64,000 bases of DNA from positions 496,001-560,000 of the forward strand of contig NZ_JBHVAL010000001.1 in assembly GCF_042667405.1 (NCBI RefSeq), read 5' to 3'. Source of the stretch: Arthrobacter sp042667405 (lineage in GTDB: Bacteria > Actinomycetota > Actinomycetes > Actinomycetales > Micrococcaceae). The notes beneath the pieces were generated by a model, which did no database searches, was not told the DNA's origin, and saw only the letters and a program-made list of their open reading frames with translations. Position numbers and translations under genes: made by a program. How positions within the stretch are numbered: the first letter of the stretch is position 1; each line of letters opens with the position of its first letter. Positions 24,815 through 34,122 of this stretch are shown in pieces.

Positions 24815-25072
24815 ATGAAGTCTGATATCCACCCGAAGTACGAAGCTGTTGTCTTCAACGACCTCGCTTCCGGTACGAAGTTCCTGACCAAGTCCACCGT
24901 GTCTTCCTCGAAGACCATCGAGTGGGAAGACGGAAACACCTACCCGGTTATCGACGTCGAAATCTCCTCGGAGTCCCACCCGTTCTACACGGGCAAGCAG
25001 CGCATCATGGACTCCGCTGGCCGCGTCGAGCGCTTCAACGCCCGCTTCAAGGGCTTCGGCGGCAAGAAGTAA
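24815..25072 (+). CDS. rpmE2: 50S ribosomal protein L31 type B
   Basis: 85 residues, MKSDIHPKYEAVVFNDLASG onward; the C-terminal SHPFYTGKQRIMDSAGRVERF segment identifies L31. It contains no cysteine, so it is the zinc-independent (C-minus, type B) paralog, typically made when zinc is scarce in other bacteria. It stands alone here rather than beside other C-minus ribosomal genes. ATG at 24815; a terminator follows. Confidence 0.95.
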   Translation: MKSDIHPKYEAVVFNDLASGTKFLTKSTVSSSKTIEWEDGNTYPVIDVEISSESHPFYTGKQRIMDSAGRVERFNARFKGFGGKK

Positions 25073-25094
25073 CCACTTCACCCCCAAGGCTTTC

Positions 25095-25135
25095 AAAGGC
25101 CCGTATTGCTGGATTTACCGGCAATGCGGGCCTTT
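25095..25135 (+). terminator. Intrinsic terminator after rpmE2
   Basis: Arms 25095-25112 and 25118-25135 pair over 18 positions (with two G-U pairs) around loop ATTTA, followed by GCGTTTT. Confidence 0.88.
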
Positions 25136-25159
25136 GCGTTTTCCGGCAAGATGGACACC

Positions 25160-26260
25160 ATGACTTCCCACCCCGAACCTTCAGACAACGCTCACGACGC
25201 CGGCACCCGCCTTCACGGTGAATACAAGGTACCGGGGGGAAAACTCGTGGTGGTGGACCTGGAGGTTCGGGATGGACGGTTCGCTGACGTTTCGCTGAGC
25301 GGGGACTTCTTCCTTGAGCCCGATGAAGCCCTCCAGGACATCAACCACGCGCTGACCGGGCTTCCTGAGGCGTCCACGGCCGCCGAGATTTCCACAGCGG
25401 TCACCGGCGGCCTGCCGGACGGCGCCACCCTTTTCGGTTTCTCCGCCGATGCCGTAGCCATTACGGTGCGGCGTGCGCTGTCCAAAGCGACCAGCTGGAG
25501 CGACCACCAGTGGGATGTTATACCGCCCTCGGTTCTTCCGACGCAGGTGAACGTCGCACTGGACGAAGTCCTCACGGAAGAGGTAGGTGCTGGTCTCCGC
25601 AATCCCACGTTGCGCTTCTGGGACTGGGAAGAGCCGTCCGTGGTCATCGGCAGTTTCCAGTCCGTGAAGAACGAAGTGGATCCCGAAGGCGTCGCCCGCC
25701 ACGGCATCACGGTGGTTCGTCGAATCAGTGGCGGCGGGGCCATGTTTATGGAGGCTGGCAACTGCATCACGTATTCGCTCTATCTGCCGCAGACGCTTGT
25801 GGACGGCATAAGCTTTGCAGATTCCTACGCCTTCCTTGATGCATGGGTCATGGCCGCCCTGGAGAAGCTTGGGATCACAGCCTTCTATGTTCCCCTCAAC
25901 GACATCGCCACGGACCAGGGAAAGATCGGCGGGGCCGCCCAGAAGCGACTCGCCAACGGCGGCATGCTGCATCACGTCACCATGAGCTATGACATCGACG
26001 CCGACAAAATGGTGGACGTGCTGCGGATCGGCAAGGAAAAGCTCTCGGACAAGGGCACCCGCAGCGCCAAGAAACGCGTGGACCCGCTGCGACGCCAGAC
26101 CGGCATGGCCCGGTCAGCGATCATCCAGGCCATGCAGGAAGTATTTAGCGAGCGGTACGGTGCTGTGGAATCCAGGCTCACTGAAGCAGAACTCGAAGAA
26201 GCCCGGAAACGTGTGGACTCCAAGTTCGGTACCGGGGAATGGTTAAACCGGGTTCCCTAA
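25160..26260 (+). CDS. lplA: Lipoate--protein ligase, circularly permuted domain order
   Basis: 366 residues. The first ~90 residues (HGEYKVPGGKLVVVDLEV...SGDFFLEPDEALQDI) correspond to the accessory domain that in E. coli LplA is C-terminal, while the catalytic biotin/lipoate-ligase fold follows, with RRISGGGAMFMEAGNCITYS and the Lys motif TDQGKIGGAAQKRL. This order matches the permuted ligase reported for Streptomyces coelicolor. It attaches lipoate to E2 subunits of 2-oxoacid dehydrogenases and GcvH. Start between 25151 and 25160 uncertain; ATG 25160 is used because the upstream frame would run into the rpmE2 terminator. Ends overlapping the convergent WYL gene by four bases. Confidence 0.85.
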   Translation: MTSHPEPSDNAHDAGTRLHGEYKVPGGKLVVVDLEVRDGRFADVSLSGDFFLEPDEALQDINHALTGLPEASTAAEISTAVTGGLPDGATLFGFSADAVAITVRRALSKATSWSDHQWDVIPPSVLPTQVNVALDEVLTEEVGAGLRNPTLRFWDWEEPSVVIGSFQSVKNEVDPEGVARHGITVVRRISGGGAMFMEAGNCITYSLYLPQTLVDGISFADSYAFLDAWVMAALEKLGITAFYVPLNDIATDQGKIGGAAQKRLANGGMLHHVTMSYDIDADKMVDVLRIGKEKLSDKGTRSAKKRVDPLRRQTGMARSAIIQAMQEVFSERYGAVESRLTEAELEEARKRVDSKFGTGEWLNRVP

Positions 26261-26988
26261 ACATCCTGACCACAGTTGAATACTGTCGGGCTACTGCGCA
26301 CGCCATGCACCGGGCGGGCGTTCGCCGGGGGCTCGCCGACTTCGTCGATGGTGTGGCCACGGCAGGCAGTTGCAGTGACGCTGGCTCTTTCGATGCGGGA
26401 CACGGTGAACCATCGCATTGCATCGCGCAGCCTGCACCATCCCACCAGGTACCACTGGCCGTTCGTGGAGGCGAAAAGCACGGGTTCCACGTCTCGGATG
26501 GTCGTCGTCCCGTCTGCCGAGGTGTACCTGACACGGACCACTCGCTGCGCGGCCATTGCTTCCTCCAACGCCGACCTGATGTTGCGCGAAGCGTAGCGAA
26601 CCTCATTGACCCAGATGCGGCCGGCCAGTTCGTCCGCCCTTGCCTTGGTCACCGGATCGAGGACGTCCAGGATTTTATGCATACCCGCTGCGGCAAGATC
26701 CGCGTACGGCGCATCGGGGGCCGCAGACACGGCCGCCATGAGGGCCACGGCCTGCGCCGGGGATAGGGTGACTGGCGGCAGGGAGGACCCTGCCGCCAGT
26801 CCGTAACCACCGCCGGGGCCAGGACGGGACCATATGGGCGCCCCGCTGTTTTCCAGAGCATCAAGGTCTCTCTTGACGGTGCGTACGGATACCGCGAACT
26901 CACTGGCCAACGTTTCGGCGGAAACCCCCCGGGCACCACTGCGGCGCAACATCTCAGAGAGGGCATGGAGACGTTCGACCCGTCTCAT
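26257..26988 (-). CDS. WYL-domain transcriptional regulator (YafY type)
   Basis: 243 residues. N-terminal winged helix-turn-helix (VSAETLASEFAVSVRTVKRD) and a C-terminal WYL domain with GQWYLVGWCRLRDAMRWF. Such proteins sense small ligands through WYL and control nearby genes. It is divergent from the alpha/beta hydrolase at 27062 with a 73-base gap, so it is a candidate regulator of that gene. ATG at 26988 (MRRVERLHALSEML) gives the standard N-terminus. Confidence 0.87.
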   Translation of the reverse strand: MRRVERLHALSEMLRRSGARGVSAETLASEFAVSVRTVKRDLDALENSGAPIWSRPGPGGGYGLAAGSSLPPVTLSPAQAVALMAAVSAAPDAPYADLAAAGMHKILDVLDPVTKARADELAGRIWVNEVRYASRNIRSALEEAMAAQRVVRVRYTSADGTTTIRDVEPVLFASTNGQWYLVGWCRLRDAMRWFTVSRIERASVTATACRGHTIDEVGEPPANARPVHGVRSSPTVFNCGQDV

Positions 26989-27061
26989 CGTTCGAGCCTT
27001 CCCAAATTCATGACATAAATAGTGACATACCCTTGTCCACGGCGCCTGCGAGGGTGGTGTC

Positions 27062-27796
27062 ATGACAACTTCCACAAACTGCCCCACCATTATTCTCGTC
27101 GCCGGTCACTGGCTGGGTGCATGGGCCTGGGATGAGGTCCTGGAACACCTGTGGTCCCATCACTTACGCGCGACGGCCTTGACCTTGCCCGGCCTCGACC
27201 CCGACGACCCCGACCGTGCTGCGAGGACGCTCGACGATCAGGCAGCAGCGATCCTGGACGCCATGGCCCGACTCGGTGTATCCGAGGACCAGCCAGCGAT
27301 CCTCGTCGCCCACAGTGGTGCGAACGCTCCTGCCAGCCTCGTCCTGGACCGGCACCCGGAGCTCATCCAACGAATGGTCTGGGTAGACTCTGGCCCTCTG
27401 GCAACAGGAAGTACCTTCGCCCCGGACTTTCCCTTGGCGGAGCTTCCGCTGCCGTCCATCGATGTCCTCGCCAGCCAAGCGAGCCTGGAAGGCCTGAGCG
27501 CCGGAGACCTTGAGCGCTTCCAGTCCAAGGCCGTCCCGGAACCCGGCCCCGTGCTTCGTCAGCCCGTCGAGCTCACGAATTATGCCCGCCGGACGGTCCG
27601 CACCACACTGCTGTGCTGCTCAATACCCGGCACGACCGTGTTGCAGCTGGCCCACGCAGGGCATGCCATGTTTGCCGAAGTCGCACACATCGAGCACCTC
27701 GATATTCTTGACCTGCCGACGGGGCACTGGCCCATGTGGAGCCGCCCCCGCGACCTTGCCCAGGCCATACAGGCAGCGGCTTCACGGACCGACTGA
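27062..27796 (+). CDS. Alpha/beta hydrolase
   Basis: 244 residues. Oxyanion-hole region GHWLGAWAWDE near the N-terminus, nucleophile elbow VAHSGANAPA (Ser within A-H-S-G-A), and the C-terminal catalytic His in PTGHWPMW give a complete esterase-like triad layout. Related to small esterase/methylesterase-like hydrolases; substrate unknown. It is divergently transcribed from the WYL regulator and convergent with pepN (stops nine bases apart). Confidence 0.82.
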   Translation: MTTSTNCPTIILVAGHWLGAWAWDEVLEHLWSHHLRATALTLPGLDPDDPDRAARTLDDQAAAILDAMARLGVSEDQPAILVAHSGANAPASLVLDRHPELIQRMVWVDSGPLATGSTFAPDFPLAELPLPSIDVLASQASLEGLSAGDLERFQSKAVPEPGPVLRQPVELTNYARRTVRTTLLCCSIPGTTVLQLAHAGHAMFAEVAHIEHLDILDLPTGHWPMWSRPRDLAQAIQAAASRTD

Positions 27797-27805
27797 AAGA
27801 TCCCC

Positions 27806-30418
27806 TCACACCTGTCCAGTGGCGGCCTGGCCCGTCAGCGACCGCATGAGGTGGCTTCGCTGTTCGATGATGATCCGCCGCAGGGCGCGTGGCGCATCGG
27901 CATGGCTGCGCAGCCACTCGTCCGTCCTGACCAGCACCGGGTGATCCGCAGGGTCCATGCCCTCCTCGAGATCCTGGGCTGCCGGGAAGAGGCCCCTGAC
28001 GATCCTGCCGGCAATTTCGATGCTGCGCCCCGCCCATACACGTTCCAGGCACTCGAAATACGGTTCAACATACGGTGCCGTCATGAAGGCGGGGGCAATG
28101 GAGAACCCAGCGATCGTAGCGCTCAGGATTTCATTGGACAGGCCATTGCCGTTGACGACAGCATCCCAGGCGGCTGCTTTCACTGAAGGGTCGGGGCGCG
28201 CCGCCGACGCCAGGGCGTGCCCTTCCTGTCCAGAGGCCGTCCTGTCCGCTTCGAGTTCCCGGTCCAATTCCTCCTGTGACGCCTGTCCCTGTGCGGCCAG
28301 GGCCTGCCAGAGGCTCCACCGCAGCTCAGCATCGACAACCAGACCCTCAACAATGGTGGTGCCATCGAGGATGCTGCGCAGCAGCGGAAGCTTAGTGTCA
28401 CCATGACGGGAGACATCCGCCAGGGTCCTTGCCCAGGCCAATTGGTAGTCCGATCCAGGGGGCGAAACCTGCAGCTGGCGTGCTGTGACAGTGAGGAAAT
28501 CCTTCCGCACCCCCTCTCGGGCGGCCGGGGGTACGAAGCGTTCGATGGCGCTTGAGGCATTTCCAAGAACATTGAGGAGGACGCCGATGCCCGATTCCGC
28601 CTGCGCGAACTGTTCGACGGCGCTGATGTAGCGTGACGCCGGTGTTACGGCATCCCGGGCGGAGTCCCAGAGGGCAGTCCAGCACAAGGCCCGCGCCATA
28701 GGGTCCTGGATCTTATCCAGCGAGGTACGCACCGTGCGCTCGGAAACAGGATCAAGCCGAACCTTGGCGTAGCTGAGATCATCGTCGTTGACCAACAAAA
28801 GGGCCGGCCGTTTCTTTCCGGCCAGTTCAGCCACCACGGTGCTGGGGCCCGCAATGTCCACGTCCACGCTTTCAGTCCGGACAAGGGCGCCGGTCTGGTC
28901 AGCGTCGTACAGACCAAGGCGGAGGCGGTGGGGCCGGAGTTCCTGGTGGCCCGTGATGGGGTCGATCGCATCCTGCTCAAGCAACACCGCGCCCATCAAA
29001 CCGTCGTCGTCGGCGATGTCCGCTGCGATCGTGGAGATACCGGAGGTCTGCAACCACTGACGGGCCCAATGGCCAAGATCCCGCCCCGAGGCGTCGCTGA
29101 GCGCCTTCAGGAGATCCTGCAGGGAGGTATTGCCGAATTCGTGCTCCTTGAAATACTCACGGGAGCCGGCAATGAAGGCGTCGAAACCGACGTAGGCCAC
29201 CAACTGCTTGAGCACTGACGCGCCCTTGGCATAGGTGATCCCGTCAAAGTTCTGCTTTGCGGCCTCGAGGTCCGGGATATCTGCCACAATCGGGTGGGTC
29301 GTGGGCAACTGGTCCTGGACGTAGGCCCATGCCTTGCGTTTGCTTGCGAAGTTCACCCAGGCCGAGTCCCAGTCGGTGGCCCGATCCACGCCCAGCGTCC
29401 CCATGAAGTCTGCGAAGGACTCCTTGAGCCACAAGTCATCCCACCACGCCATGGTCACGAGGTCCCCGAACCACATGTGGGCCATCTCATGCATAAGGGT
29501 GTTGGCCCGCCCCTGGTATTGGGCATCGGTGGCGCGGGAGGCATAAACGTATTTCTCGGTGAAGGTCACCAGCCCCGGGTTTTCCATGGCGCCAAGGTTG
29601 TATTCAGGCACGAATGCCTGATCGTACTTGCCCCACGGGTAGGGGTAGTCGAAGAGTTCGTTGAAGAAGGCCAAGCCGGCTTTGGTGAGCCGGAACAACT
29701 CTTCGGCATCGAACGACGCCGCCAAAGAGGACCGGCAGAAAAGTGCCAGCGGAACGTCAAGGCGGGTGCCGTCGTCGAGCGTTGTACCCCAGTGGTCTGT
29801 CGCCTTGAAGTAAGGGCCGGCCAGAACGGTGGTGATGTAGGTGGACATCCGCTTGGTGGTGGCGAAGGCCCACTGCGCAACGGCCTCCGCGCCGGGGACC
29901 GATGTACGCGCGGTCTCGGACCCGTTGGAAGCGACTTCCCATTCCGCCGGGGCAATGATGTGGAAAGTGAATTCCGCTTTGAGGTCCGGCTGTTCGAAGT
30001 TGGCAAAGACGCGGCGGCAGTCCGCGGGTTCGTACTGGGTGTACAGGTAGCACTGGCCATCAGCGGGATCCACGAAACGGTGCATCCCCTCACCGGAGCG
30101 GCTGTAGAGGGCCGTTCCCATGACGGTGACGGTGTTCTCGGCGTCGAGGTCTTCCAGGATGACCCTGTCCCGGTCCACCACCTGGCCGATGTCAAGTGCC
30201 CGCCCGTTCAAGACCACGGAATCCACGCCGCCATTGATGAAGTCGAGGAACGTGGCAGAGCCTGCTTGGGCTGAAAATGTGATGGTGCTGGTGCTCGGAT
30301 ATCCGGCGGCTGCGGGATCTGCCGCGTCGCGGACATCAAGGGTGACGTCGTAGCTGTGGGTGGTGATCAGGGCTGAGCGGGTAGCGGCTTCTTCGCGCGA
30401 CAAATTGTGATTCGACAC
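27806..30418 (-). CDS. pepN: Aminopeptidase N (M1 family)
   Basis: 870 residues, the usual length. Exopeptidase motif GAMENPG and zinc site HEMAHMWFGDLVTMAWWDDLWLKES (HExxH plus downstream Glu; quoted in parts: HEMAH and NxE-equivalent WLKES) define an M1 metallopeptidase. The N-terminal beta domain and C-terminal alpha-helical domain are complete. Cytoplasmic enzyme removing N-terminal residues from peptides. GTG start at 30418, four bases downstream of the yeiH-like stop on the same strand. Confidence 0.95.
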   Translation of the reverse strand: MSNHNLSREEAATRSALITTHSYDVTLDVRDAADPAAAGYPSTSTITFSAQAGSATFLDFINGGVDSVVLNGRALDIGQVVDRDRVILEDLDAENTVTVMGTALYSRSGEGMHRFVDPADGQCYLYTQYEPADCRRVFANFEQPDLKAEFTFHIIAPAEWEVASNGSETARTSVPGAEAVAQWAFATTKRMSTYITTVLAGPYFKATDHWGTTLDDGTRLDVPLALFCRSSLAASFDAEELFRLTKAGLAFFNELFDYPYPWGKYDQAFVPEYNLGAMENPGLVTFTEKYVYASRATDAQYQGRANTLMHEMAHMWFGDLVTMAWWDDLWLKESFADFMGTLGVDRATDWDSAWVNFASKRKAWAYVQDQLPTTHPIVADIPDLEAAKQNFDGITYAKGASVLKQLVAYVGFDAFIAGSREYFKEHEFGNTSLQDLLKALSDASGRDLGHWARQWLQTSGISTIAADIADDDGLMGAVLLEQDAIDPITGHQELRPHRLRLGLYDADQTGALVRTESVDVDIAGPSTVVAELAGKKRPALLLVNDDDLSYAKVRLDPVSERTVRTSLDKIQDPMARALCWTALWDSARDAVTPASRYISAVEQFAQAESGIGVLLNVLGNASSAIERFVPPAAREGVRKDFLTVTARQLQVSPPGSDYQLAWARTLADVSRHGDTKLPLLRSILDGTTIVEGLVVDAELRWSLWQALAAQGQASQEELDRELEADRTASGQEGHALASAARPDPSVKAAAWDAVVNGNGLSNEILSATIAGFSIAPAFMTAPYVEPYFECLERVWAGRSIEIAGRIVRGLFPAAQDLEEGMDPADHPVLVRTDEWLRSHADAPRALRRIIIEQRSHLMRSLTGQAATGQV

Positions 30419-30422
30419 ACAG

Positions 30423-31469
30423 CTATCTAATCATGATCCACGCTGCCACCAGCCCCAGGGAAGCGATGATCACCCAGGACCCCAGTGCCACCAACGCGGC
30501 GCGGCCTCCGGTATGGATCAGCGTCCTGACACGCACCGCGGAGCCCAAGCCGAACAAGGCCGAGGCGAGCAAAATGTCCTGGGCCACGGCAGCCGCTTCA
30601 AGTACTTCCGGCGTCGCCCATCCGGTGGAGCGCAGGGCCACCATGGCGATGAAGCCGACCACGAACAGCGGCACGATGGGCGGAAACCTGGCGTCGACGT
30701 CGTCCGCACCCGCTGAACCGTTGGCGCGTTGCCGCACGTGCTGGACCCGCTGGTGCAGCCCTGCGGCAGCGACGATAGGCGCCAGGAGCACCACCCGGGT
30801 CAGTTTGACGACGACGGCGATGGCCAGCGCCGCTGTCCCTGCAGTTTGCGCTGTGGCCACCACCTGGCCGACGTCGTGTACGGAAGCACCCGTCCAGGCC
30901 CCGAATTGCGCTGGATTCAGGTTCAGCGGATGCATCAGCAGTGGTAGCACACCGATGGCCAGGGTGCCGCAGAGGGTCACCAGCGCCACAGGCAGCACCG
31001 TGTCCTGATGCCTGATCCGGCGCACGGCGGCCATGGCGCCGATGGCTGAGGCGCCGCAGATGGAAAAGCCCGTGGCAATCAACAAAGAAGCTTCGCCGGG
31101 CAGTCGCAGCAACCGGGCCAGTCCATAGGTACCGGCAAAACTGACCAGGACGACCCCGGCGATCAAAAGCAGGGACAACCAGCCAAGGCCGAGTACGTCC
31201 CACACACTGACTTTGAGGCCCAACAACACAATGCCCGCGCGCATGAGGTGCTTTCCCGCGAAGTCCAGGCCCGGCCGGGCGCGCCCCGCAACCAGCACCG
31301 CGGTGCCCGGTATATTTGCTGAGAGCAAACCCAAAGCAACAGCAAGCGTCATGGCCGGGATCGCAGGCAACACTGTGTGGATGGCGAAGGCAAGTCCGGT
31401 CGCGGCGACGCTCAGGACCAACCCTGGCCCCAGCCGTGACAGCTGGGACGCAAGTCTGTTGAAGGGCAT
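30423..31469 (-). CDS. YeiH/UPF0324-family putative sulfate exporter
   Basis: About 348 residues with ten or so hydrophobic segments. The family motif FSICGASAIGAMAAVRRI and the region ASVHDVGQVVATAQTAGTAAL match the YeiH/UPF0324 family (annotated as putative sulfate exporter; function hardly tested). Start is uncertain: ATG 31469 (MPFNRLASQLSRLG) is used, but the frame is open to 31559. Same strand as and just upstream of pepN. Divergent from the ATP-grasp gene. Confidence 0.82.
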   Translation of the reverse strand: MPFNRLASQLSRLGPGLVLSVAATGLAFAIHTVLPAIPAMTLAVALGLLSANIPGTAVLVAGRARPGLDFAGKHLMRAGIVLLGLKVSVWDVLGLGWLSLLLIAGVVLVSFAGTYGLARLLRLPGEASLLIATGFSICGASAIGAMAAVRRIRHQDTVLPVALVTLCGTLAIGVLPLLMHPLNLNPAQFGAWTGASVHDVGQVVATAQTAGTAALAIAVVVKLTRVVLLAPIVAAAGLHQRVQHVRQRANGSAGADDVDARFPPIVPLFVVGFIAMVALRSTGWATPEVLEAAAVAQDILLASALFGLGSAVRVRTLIHTGGRAALVALGSWVIIASLGLVAAWIMIR

Positions 31470-31580
31470 GCCACAACCCTGCCGGATGGGGGCACGGAAG
31501 GCGAAACCGGGAGCACCCGGAAACCGCGACACAATCAGTGCGTAATGCGCTCGACTCAAAAAGGTGATTGTCTGATTCCC

Positions 31581-33137
31581 ATGTCTGACCTATTCCAGGA
31601 TTACTCCGAGGCCGCCGCCCGCAGCGGAGCCTACGACGAGATGTTTGCCCCCGGCCACGTTGCCAGAAAATCCTACGGTCAGGTCTCCGGTGCCCTGCGC
31701 GAGCTTTCCCTCGCAGATGTCACCGCCCGCGCCGACTCCATGGCGCGGACCTTCCTGGACCGTGGTGTCACCTTCGACTATGCGGGAGAGGAGCGGCCCT
31801 TCCCGTTGGACATTGTCCCCAGGGTCATTCCCGCCGATGAGTGGGATGTGCTCGAACGCGGAGTTGCCCAGCGGGTCAAAGCACTCGAAGCGTTCCTCAA
31901 CGACGTCTACGGGCGGATGGCCGTGGTGGCAGATGGCGTGATTCCGCGGCAGCTGGTCACCACCAGCGCGCATTTCCATCGGGCCGTCCACGGATTCGAG
32001 CCCTCAGGCGGAGTCCGGGTCCATGTCTCCGGCATCGACGTCGTCCGGGACGCTGCTGGAACGTTCCGCGTCCTTGAGGACAACGTCCGCGTCCCCTCCG
32101 GCGTCAGCTACGTCCTGGAAAACCGCAGGGCAATGGCGAAGGGCTTACCCGAGGCGTTCGGGCAGCAGCACATCAGGCCGGTGGAGGAGTACCCACGGCG
32201 GCTTCTGTCCGCCCTCCGCAAGACCGCACCCGCCGGCGTCGATGATCCCACGGTGGTGGTCCTGACCCCGGGTGTCTTCAACAGCGCCTATTTCGAACAC
32301 ACGCTCCTGGCCGGTCTCATGGGTGTTGAACTCGTCGAGGGCAGGGACCTTATCTGCCGCGGCAACCGCGTCTACATGCGGACGACAGCAGGCGAACAGC
32401 GCGTGGATGTCATCTACAAGCGCATCGACGACGACTTCCTGGATCCCCTGCAGTTCCGCTCGGATTCCATGCTCGGCTGCCCGGGCCTGGTCAACGCTGC
32501 ACGGGCCGGGGGAGTGACCATCGCCAACGCTGTGGGCAACGGGGTTGCCGATGACAAGCTCGTGTACAGTTACGTGCCTGACTTGATCCGGTACTACCTT
32601 CACGAAGAGCCCATCATCGCCAACGTCGACACCTTCCGGCTGGAGGAAAAGGAAGCCAGGGAGCACGTCCTGGACCGACTTGAGGAACTGGTGGTCAAAC
32701 CTGTTGACGGTTCCGGCGGAAAGGGACTGGTCATTGGGCCGGACGCCTCAAAGGAAGAACTGGATGCATTGCGCAAGCGCGTGATCGCCGACCCCCGCGG
32801 CTGGATCGCCCAACCTGTGCTGCAGCTCTCTACGGTTCCGACATTGTCCGGGGACAAGTTCGGCCCGCGCCACGTTGACCTGCGGCCTTTTGCAGTGAAC
32901 GACGGCGACGACGTCTGGGTCCTCCCTGGCGGGCTCACCCGGGTGGCGCTCAAGGAGGGATCGTTGATTGTGAACTCCAGCCAGGGCGGTGGCTCGAAAG
33001 ACACCTGGGTCCTGGCGAACTCGCCCCAGATGCCGGCCGAGGTCATCCCGCGGCAGTCCGTCACCTTGCGTGAACAGGTTTCCGTGTGGCCCGTTGAAAG
33101 CAATTGGCGCGACCGGCAAACGGAGCAGCAGCAGTGA
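31581..33137 (+). CDS. Circularly permuted type 2 ATP-grasp protein (DUF404/DUF407)
   Basis: 518 residues. SGGVRVHVSGIDVVRDAAGT, the LEDNVRVPSGVSYVLENR block and the ATP-grasp core near KPVDGSGGKGLVIGP are hallmarks of this family. ATP-grasp enzymes join carboxylates to amines using ATP, so peptide-bond or amide formation is likely; the actual substrate is unknown. ATG at 31581 (MSDLFQDYSE) is preferred over the upstream extension. It is the first gene of a conserved triad with an alpha-E protein and a transglutaminase, equivalent to Rv2411c-Rv2410c-Rv2409c of M. tuberculosis as remembered. Confidence 0.88.
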   Translation: MSDLFQDYSEAAARSGAYDEMFAPGHVARKSYGQVSGALRELSLADVTARADSMARTFLDRGVTFDYAGEERPFPLDIVPRVIPADEWDVLERGVAQRVKALEAFLNDVYGRMAVVADGVIPRQLVTTSAHFHRAVHGFEPSGGVRVHVSGIDVVRDAAGTFRVLEDNVRVPSGVSYVLENRRAMAKGLPEAFGQQHIRPVEEYPRRLLSALRKTAPAGVDDPTVVVLTPGVFNSAYFEHTLLAGLMGVELVEGRDLICRGNRVYMRTTAGEQRVDVIYKRIDDDFLDPLQFRSDSMLGCPGLVNAARAGGVTIANAVGNGVADDKLVYSYVPDLIRYYLHEEPIIANVDTFRLEEKEAREHVLDRLEELVVKPVDGSGGKGLVIGPDASKEELDALRKRVIADPRGWIAQPVLQLSTVPTLSGDKFGPRHVDLRPFAVNDGDDVWVLPGGLTRVALKEGSLIVNSSQGGGSKDTWVLANSPQMPAEVIPRQSVTLREQVSVWPVESNWRDRQTEQQQ

Positions 33138-33195
33138 ACCCGTTCCAACCACCACTTGAACTTCGACATGCACCACGCGAAGGAGGCACAGCCGC

Positions 33196-34122
33196 ATGCT
33201 GAGCCGTATTGCTGAGTCACTCTTTTGGATCGGCCGCTACGTAGAGCGGGCCGACGGCACTGCCCGGATCCTGGATGTGCACCTGGAGCGCCTGAACCAC
33301 CTGCCCCTGGAAGAGCAGCGCAGCGTGGCCAGGGAACTTCTGGCCGTCATGGGAGCGCGGCCCCAGAGCGAGGATTTCGGCCTCCCCGAGTTACTTCATG
33401 CCCTGGCCTATGACAAACAGAGCGCATCGTCCATTGCCGGTTCCCTCGGAGCCGCCCGTGAAAACGCTCGGCGTGCCAGGGAAACGGTGTCCCAGTCACT
33501 GTGGGAGAGCCTGAACACTACCTACTACGGTCTGAACCAGCACCGTAAGGACGTAGTGGGCACGTACCGCTTCTGCAACTGGGTGCTGGAACGGACAGCC
33601 ATGGTGCGTGGCCTGGCAGACACCACTGTCAGCCACGATGAGAGCTGGCTGTTCATGGTCCTCGGGCGCTCGTTGGAGCGAGCAGACATGACGGCCCGGA
33701 TGCTGTCCACCCGTGACGTCCAGTCCGCTGGAATGTCCTGGGTGAACATGCTGCGATGCGCCGGCGCGTACGAGTCCTTCATCCGGACCCGGCGTGCAGC
33801 TTTCGGTGACCAGCACGCCGCCGAGTTCCTGCTGCTGGACCGCCTGTTCCCACGCTCCATCGTGTATGCCCTGCGCGACGCTGATGAGTGCCTGGCTAAG
33901 CTCGATCCATCGGCGCAGCGCGTTGGCTTCATCAACGATGCCCGCCGGATCGTGGGACAGGCCCGGACTTTCCTTGAGTTCCACCGCACCGATGACCTGA
34001 TGTCCGAGCTGCCAGAGCATATGGAGCGGGTGCAGAAGGCTGTTACGCAGGCATCGGACGCAATTTCCCGTAAGTACTTCAATCAGGCTGATGAACACGC
34101 CTGGGTGGGAGAAGTTTCATGA
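33196..34122 (+). CDS. Alpha-E domain protein (DUF403)
   Basis: 308 residues, predicted almost wholly alpha-helical. Starts MLSRIAESLFWIGRYVERAD, the family signature, and continues with NTTYYGLN and RSLERADMTARML. DUF403/alpha-E proteins have no proven activity but always accompany the permuted ATP-grasp and transglutaminase. Ribosome site GAAGGAGG upstream of the ATG at 33196. Its stop overlaps the next start (ATGA at 34119). Confidence 0.9.
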   Translation: MLSRIAESLFWIGRYVERADGTARILDVHLERLNHLPLEEQRSVARELLAVMGARPQSEDFGLPELLHALAYDKQSASSIAGSLGAARENARRARETVSQSLWESLNTTYYGLNQHRKDVVGTYRFCNWVLERTAMVRGLADTTVSHDESWLFMVLGRSLERADMTARMLSTRDVQSAGMSWVNMLRCAGAYESFIRTRRAAFGDQHAAEFLLLDRLFPRSIVYALRDADECLAKLDPSAQRVGFINDARRIVGQARTFLEFHRTDDLMSELPEHMERVQKAVTQASDAISRKYFNQADEHAWVGEVS

